A DNA stretch of 64,000 bases from Stenotrophomonas sp. BIO128-Bstrain (lineage in GTDB: Bacteria; Pseudomonadota; Gammaproteobacteria; Xanthomonadales; Xanthomonadaceae), in NCBI RefSeq assembly GCF_030128875.1, contig NZ_CP124620.1, positions 4,014,501 to 4,078,500 on the forward strand, written 5' to 3'. This document shows, one piece after another, positions 61,998 to 64,000 of this stretch. The position numbers and the translations under genes are program-made. Numbering within the stretch: position 1 is the stretch's first letter; the number at the start of each line of letters is the position of its first letter. The notes under the pieces were generated by a model. It saw only the letters and a program-made list of their open reading frames with translations. It ran no database searches and was not told the DNA's origin.

Positions 61998-62936
61998 TCA
62001 GGCGCTGCGCTGCTGCTGGTAGGCCTGCAGGTGCGCATAGGCCACGGCCAGCAGCGGTGCGGCCTGGCCGGCCGCCCGTGCCCGTACCAGCATGTCGCCG
62101 ACGATATGCTCGGCCTCGACCTGTTGGCCGGCCTCCAGATCGCGCAGCATCGACGCCTTCAACGCCGAGCCGGACTGGGTGGTCGCGGCCAGCGCGATCT
62201 CCCGCGCCTTGGCCGGGATCGGCTCGCCGGCCGCCTCGGCCACCGCCAGGCACTCCTCGTACAGGCCCCGCACGATCGCCGCACCGTCATCGGTGGCCAC
62301 GATCGTGCCGACATCGGCGCGCATCAGGCAGGTCGCCGCCGCCAGCGTGGTCAGGAAGGTGTATTTGATCCACTGCTCCTGCCCGATCGCATCGGTGGCG
62401 ACGTGGTCCACGCCCGCCTGCACGCAGGCCGCCGCCAGCGCCAGCACGCGCGCGCTGCTGCCGGTGCCGTCGCGCTCGCCGAAGGTCAGCTTGGCCGCCG
62501 GCGCCAGATGCACCACCGCGCCGTCGCTGGCCTTGGTCGCGCTGATGAAGCACAGCCCGCCCAGCACTGCGTCGCGGCCGAAGCGTGCGTCGAGATCGGC
62601 GTAATGCCGCAGCCCGTTGAGGATCGGCAGCACCGTGGTACGCGGGCCCATCGCCGGGGCGATCGCCTCGATCGAGCTGGCCAGGTCGTAGGCCTTGCAG
62701 CTCAGGATCACCAGGTCGAAGGGCTCAGCGCTCGCCAGCGCAGGCAGCGCCTCGGCGGTGACGTGCTTGACCGGGAAGGTTGCATCGCCCAGCGGGCTGC
62801 GGATCACCAGCCCTTCGCCCGCCAGCTGGGCCGCACGCGCCGGGCGCACCAGGAAGGTCACGTCCACGCCGGCCTGGGCCAGGCGACCACCGAAGTACCC
62901 GCCGGTCCCGCCGGCGCCGAGGATCAGGATACGCAT
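61998..62936 (-). CDS. panE: 2-dehydropantoate 2-reductase
   Basis: 312 residues. NADPH-binding GAGGTGGYFGG (7-17) and the conserved SCKAYDL, LPILNGL and EQWIKYTF blocks identify the PanE/ApbA family. Reduces ketopantoate to pantoate in coenzyme A synthesis. Its ATG overlaps the stop of the ABC permease gene (TGATG). Confidence 0.93.
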   Translation of the reverse strand: MRILILGAGGTGGYFGGRLAQAGVDVTFLVRPARAAQLAGEGLVIRSPLGDATFPVKHVTAEALPALASAEPFDLVILSCKAYDLASSIEAIAPAMGPRTTVLPILNGLRHYADLDARFGRDAVLGGLCFISATKASDGAVVHLAPAAKLTFGERDGTGSSARVLALAAACVQAGVDHVATDAIGQEQWIKYTFLTTLAAATCLMRADVGTIVATDDGAAIVRGLYEECLAVAEAAGEPIPAKAREIALAATTQSGSALKASMLRDLEAGQQVEAEHIVGDMLVRARAAGQAAPLLAVAYAHLQAYQQQRSA

Positions 62937-63736
62937 CAGCTCCGCATCCCCACGCCCCGCTTCAGCAGCCACAGCGCCAGCGCCGTCAGCGCCACCACGA
63001 AGCCGATCATCAGCGCATAGGCCACCCACAGCGGCACATCGCTGGTGCCCAGCAGGCCGTAGCGGAACGCGTTGACCATGTAGAAGATCGGATTGGCATG
63101 CGTGGCCGCTTCGGCCCAGGTCGGCAGCAGCTTCACCGAATAGAACACGCCGCCCAGGTAGGTCAGCGGGGTCAGGATGAAGGTCGGCACGATCGCCACG
63201 TCATCGAACTTCTTGGCGTACACCGCGTTGATGAAGCCGGCCAGTGAGAAGATCGTCGCGCCCAGCAGCACCGTGGTCAGCGTCACCAGCGGATGCGGAA
63301 TGCGCACCGGGGTGAAGAACATGGCGATGATCAACACGATCACGCCGACCATCAGGCCACGCAGCACCGCGCCTGACACATAGCCCCACAGGATCACCCA
63401 GTTGGGCATCGGGCTGACCAGCAGCTCTTCCACGTGGCGGCCGAACTTGGCGCCGAAGAACGACGAGCTGATGTTGCCGTAGCTGTTCTGGATCACGCTC
63501 ATCATCACCAGGCCCGGCACGATGAACTGCATGTAGCTGTAGCCGCCCATCTCGCCCACGCGCGAGCCGATCAGGCCGCCGAAGATCAGGAAGTACAGGG
63601 TCATGGTGATCGCCGGCGGCACCAGGGTCTGGCCCCAGATGCGCAGGATGCGCGCCACTTCGCGGCGCACGATGGTCATCAGTGCGATGCGGTTGCGCTG
63701 GCCGTCGGTCAGGACCGGGGTCGGGGTGCTGCTCAT
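62936..63736 (-). CDS. yadH: ABC-2 type transporter permease (YadH-like)
   Basis: 266 residues, about six membrane helices in the ABC-2 fold. ILRIWGQTLVPPAITMTLYFLIFG and PLTYLGGVFYSVKLLPTWAE are typical of YadH. It makes an export channel with the YadG ATPase encoded just upstream (4-base ATGA overlap). Substrate unknown. Confidence 0.93.
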   Translation of the reverse strand: MSSTPTPVLTDGQRNRIALMTIVRREVARILRIWGQTLVPPAITMTLYFLIFGGLIGSRVGEMGGYSYMQFIVPGLVMMSVIQNSYGNISSSFFGAKFGRHVEELLVSPMPNWVILWGYVSGAVLRGLMVGVIVLIIAMFFTPVRIPHPLVTLTTVLLGATIFSLAGFINAVYAKKFDDVAIVPTFILTPLTYLGGVFYSVKLLPTWAEAATHANPIFYMVNAFRYGLLGTSDVPLWVAYALMIGFVVALTALALWLLKRGVGMRS

Positions 63737-64000
63737 GCCACGTTCTCCTGGTTGCCGGTGAGGCGCACGAACAGCTCCTCCAGGCGGTTGCTCTTGGTGC
63801 GCATCGAACGCACGCGGATACCGGCGGCGTTCAAGGCGTCAAACACACGGTTGAGGTCCATTGCGCGCGGCATGTCCACGTCCAGCGTGTGGCTGTCGGT
63901 GGCGATCAGGATCGCGCCTTCGATCTCCGGCAGCTGGGCCGGCAGGCTGCCGTCGATGTCGAACAGGAAGCCCTCCACGTCCAGCTTGGCCAGCAGTTCG
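63733..64000 (-). CDS. yadG: ABC transporter ATP-binding protein (YadG-like), C-terminal part
   Basis: The frame is open from the right window edge; about 88 residues of the C-terminus are present and the ATPase core lies outside. The visible tail (DIDGSLPAQLPEIEGAIL, RVRSMRTKSNRLEELFVRLTG) matches the C-terminal regions of YadG-type ATPases. Assigned by its overlap with the permease gene, so confidence is limited. Confidence 0.8.
   Translation of the reverse strand, partial: ELLAKLDVEGFLFDIDGSLPAQLPEIEGAILIATDSHTLDVDMPRAMDLNRVFDALNAAGIRVRSMRTKSNRLEELFVRLTGNQENVA

Overview
High-GC, tightly packed DNA from a gammaproteobacterial chromosome. The gene content (XanB2-type chorismatase beside an aryl-polyene cluster, an sX13-like RNA after polA, many XanB2/YcgL/KefC-type neighbours) points to the Xanthomonadaceae. 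Numerous short hairpins headed by GTAG, of the kind described as repetitive palindromes in Stenotrophomonas maltophilia, make Stenotrophomonas or a very close relative the best guess. No insertion sequence, prophage, CRISPR array, rRNA or tRNA gene was seen.

Layout. 1-4.8 kb: an edge-truncated unknown gene, a small LMW phosphatase, a ThuA protein, a sugar O-acetyltransferase, a universal stress protein and small hypotheticals. 4.8-8.4 kb: polA, then a three-hairpin small RNA resembling Xanthomonas sX13, then a DUF421 membrane protein. 8.5-14.6 kb (minus strand): hemF, a duplicated Cys-rich secreted protein, a membrane protein, a NUDIX hydrolase and an S9 peptidase. 14.9-17.4 kb: a bd-type (CIO-like) quinol oxidase, cydA (TTG start) and cydB. 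17.4-17.87 kb: a gene-free stretch full of inverted repeats.

17.87-35.9 kb is the centrepiece: a xanthomonadin / aryl-polyene pigment cluster. xanB2 (minus strand) supplies 3-hydroxybenzoate; divergently, about 18 overlapping genes encode a ketosynthase-like chain-length factor, PlsC-type acyltransferase, two acyl carrier proteins, a COG4648 membrane protein, an acyl ligase fused to a dehydratase-like domain, a GT2 glycosyltransferase, an LpxL-like acyltransferase, an aromatic amino acid ammonia-lyase, a thioesterase, a LolA-like carrier, an MMPL exporter, a flavin halogenase-like enzyme, a DUF3261 lipoprotein, two ketosynthases, a dehydratase, a ketoreductase and a small secreted protein. 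Together they can load an aromatic starter, extend it by a type II fatty-acid-like cycle into a polyene, halogenate it, esterify it and move it to the outer membrane.

36.1-46.9 kb: ycgL overlapping a 1,111-residue membrane-anchored ankyrin protein, a KefB/C-type antiporter, mgtE with a structured leader, a Pat-type acetyltransferase and an alpha/beta hydrolase. 47-57.5 kb: an aldo-keto reductase, an MFS pump divergent from a LysR regulator, a chemotaxis receptor, an Rrf2 regulator (with a palindromic operator over its start codon) coupled to a thioredoxin-reductase-like flavoprotein, a second aldo-keto reductase, an exported methyltransferase and rluE. 57.6-64 kb: hrpB, tatD, an SDR-like protein, panE and a YadGH-type ABC exporter running off the right edge.
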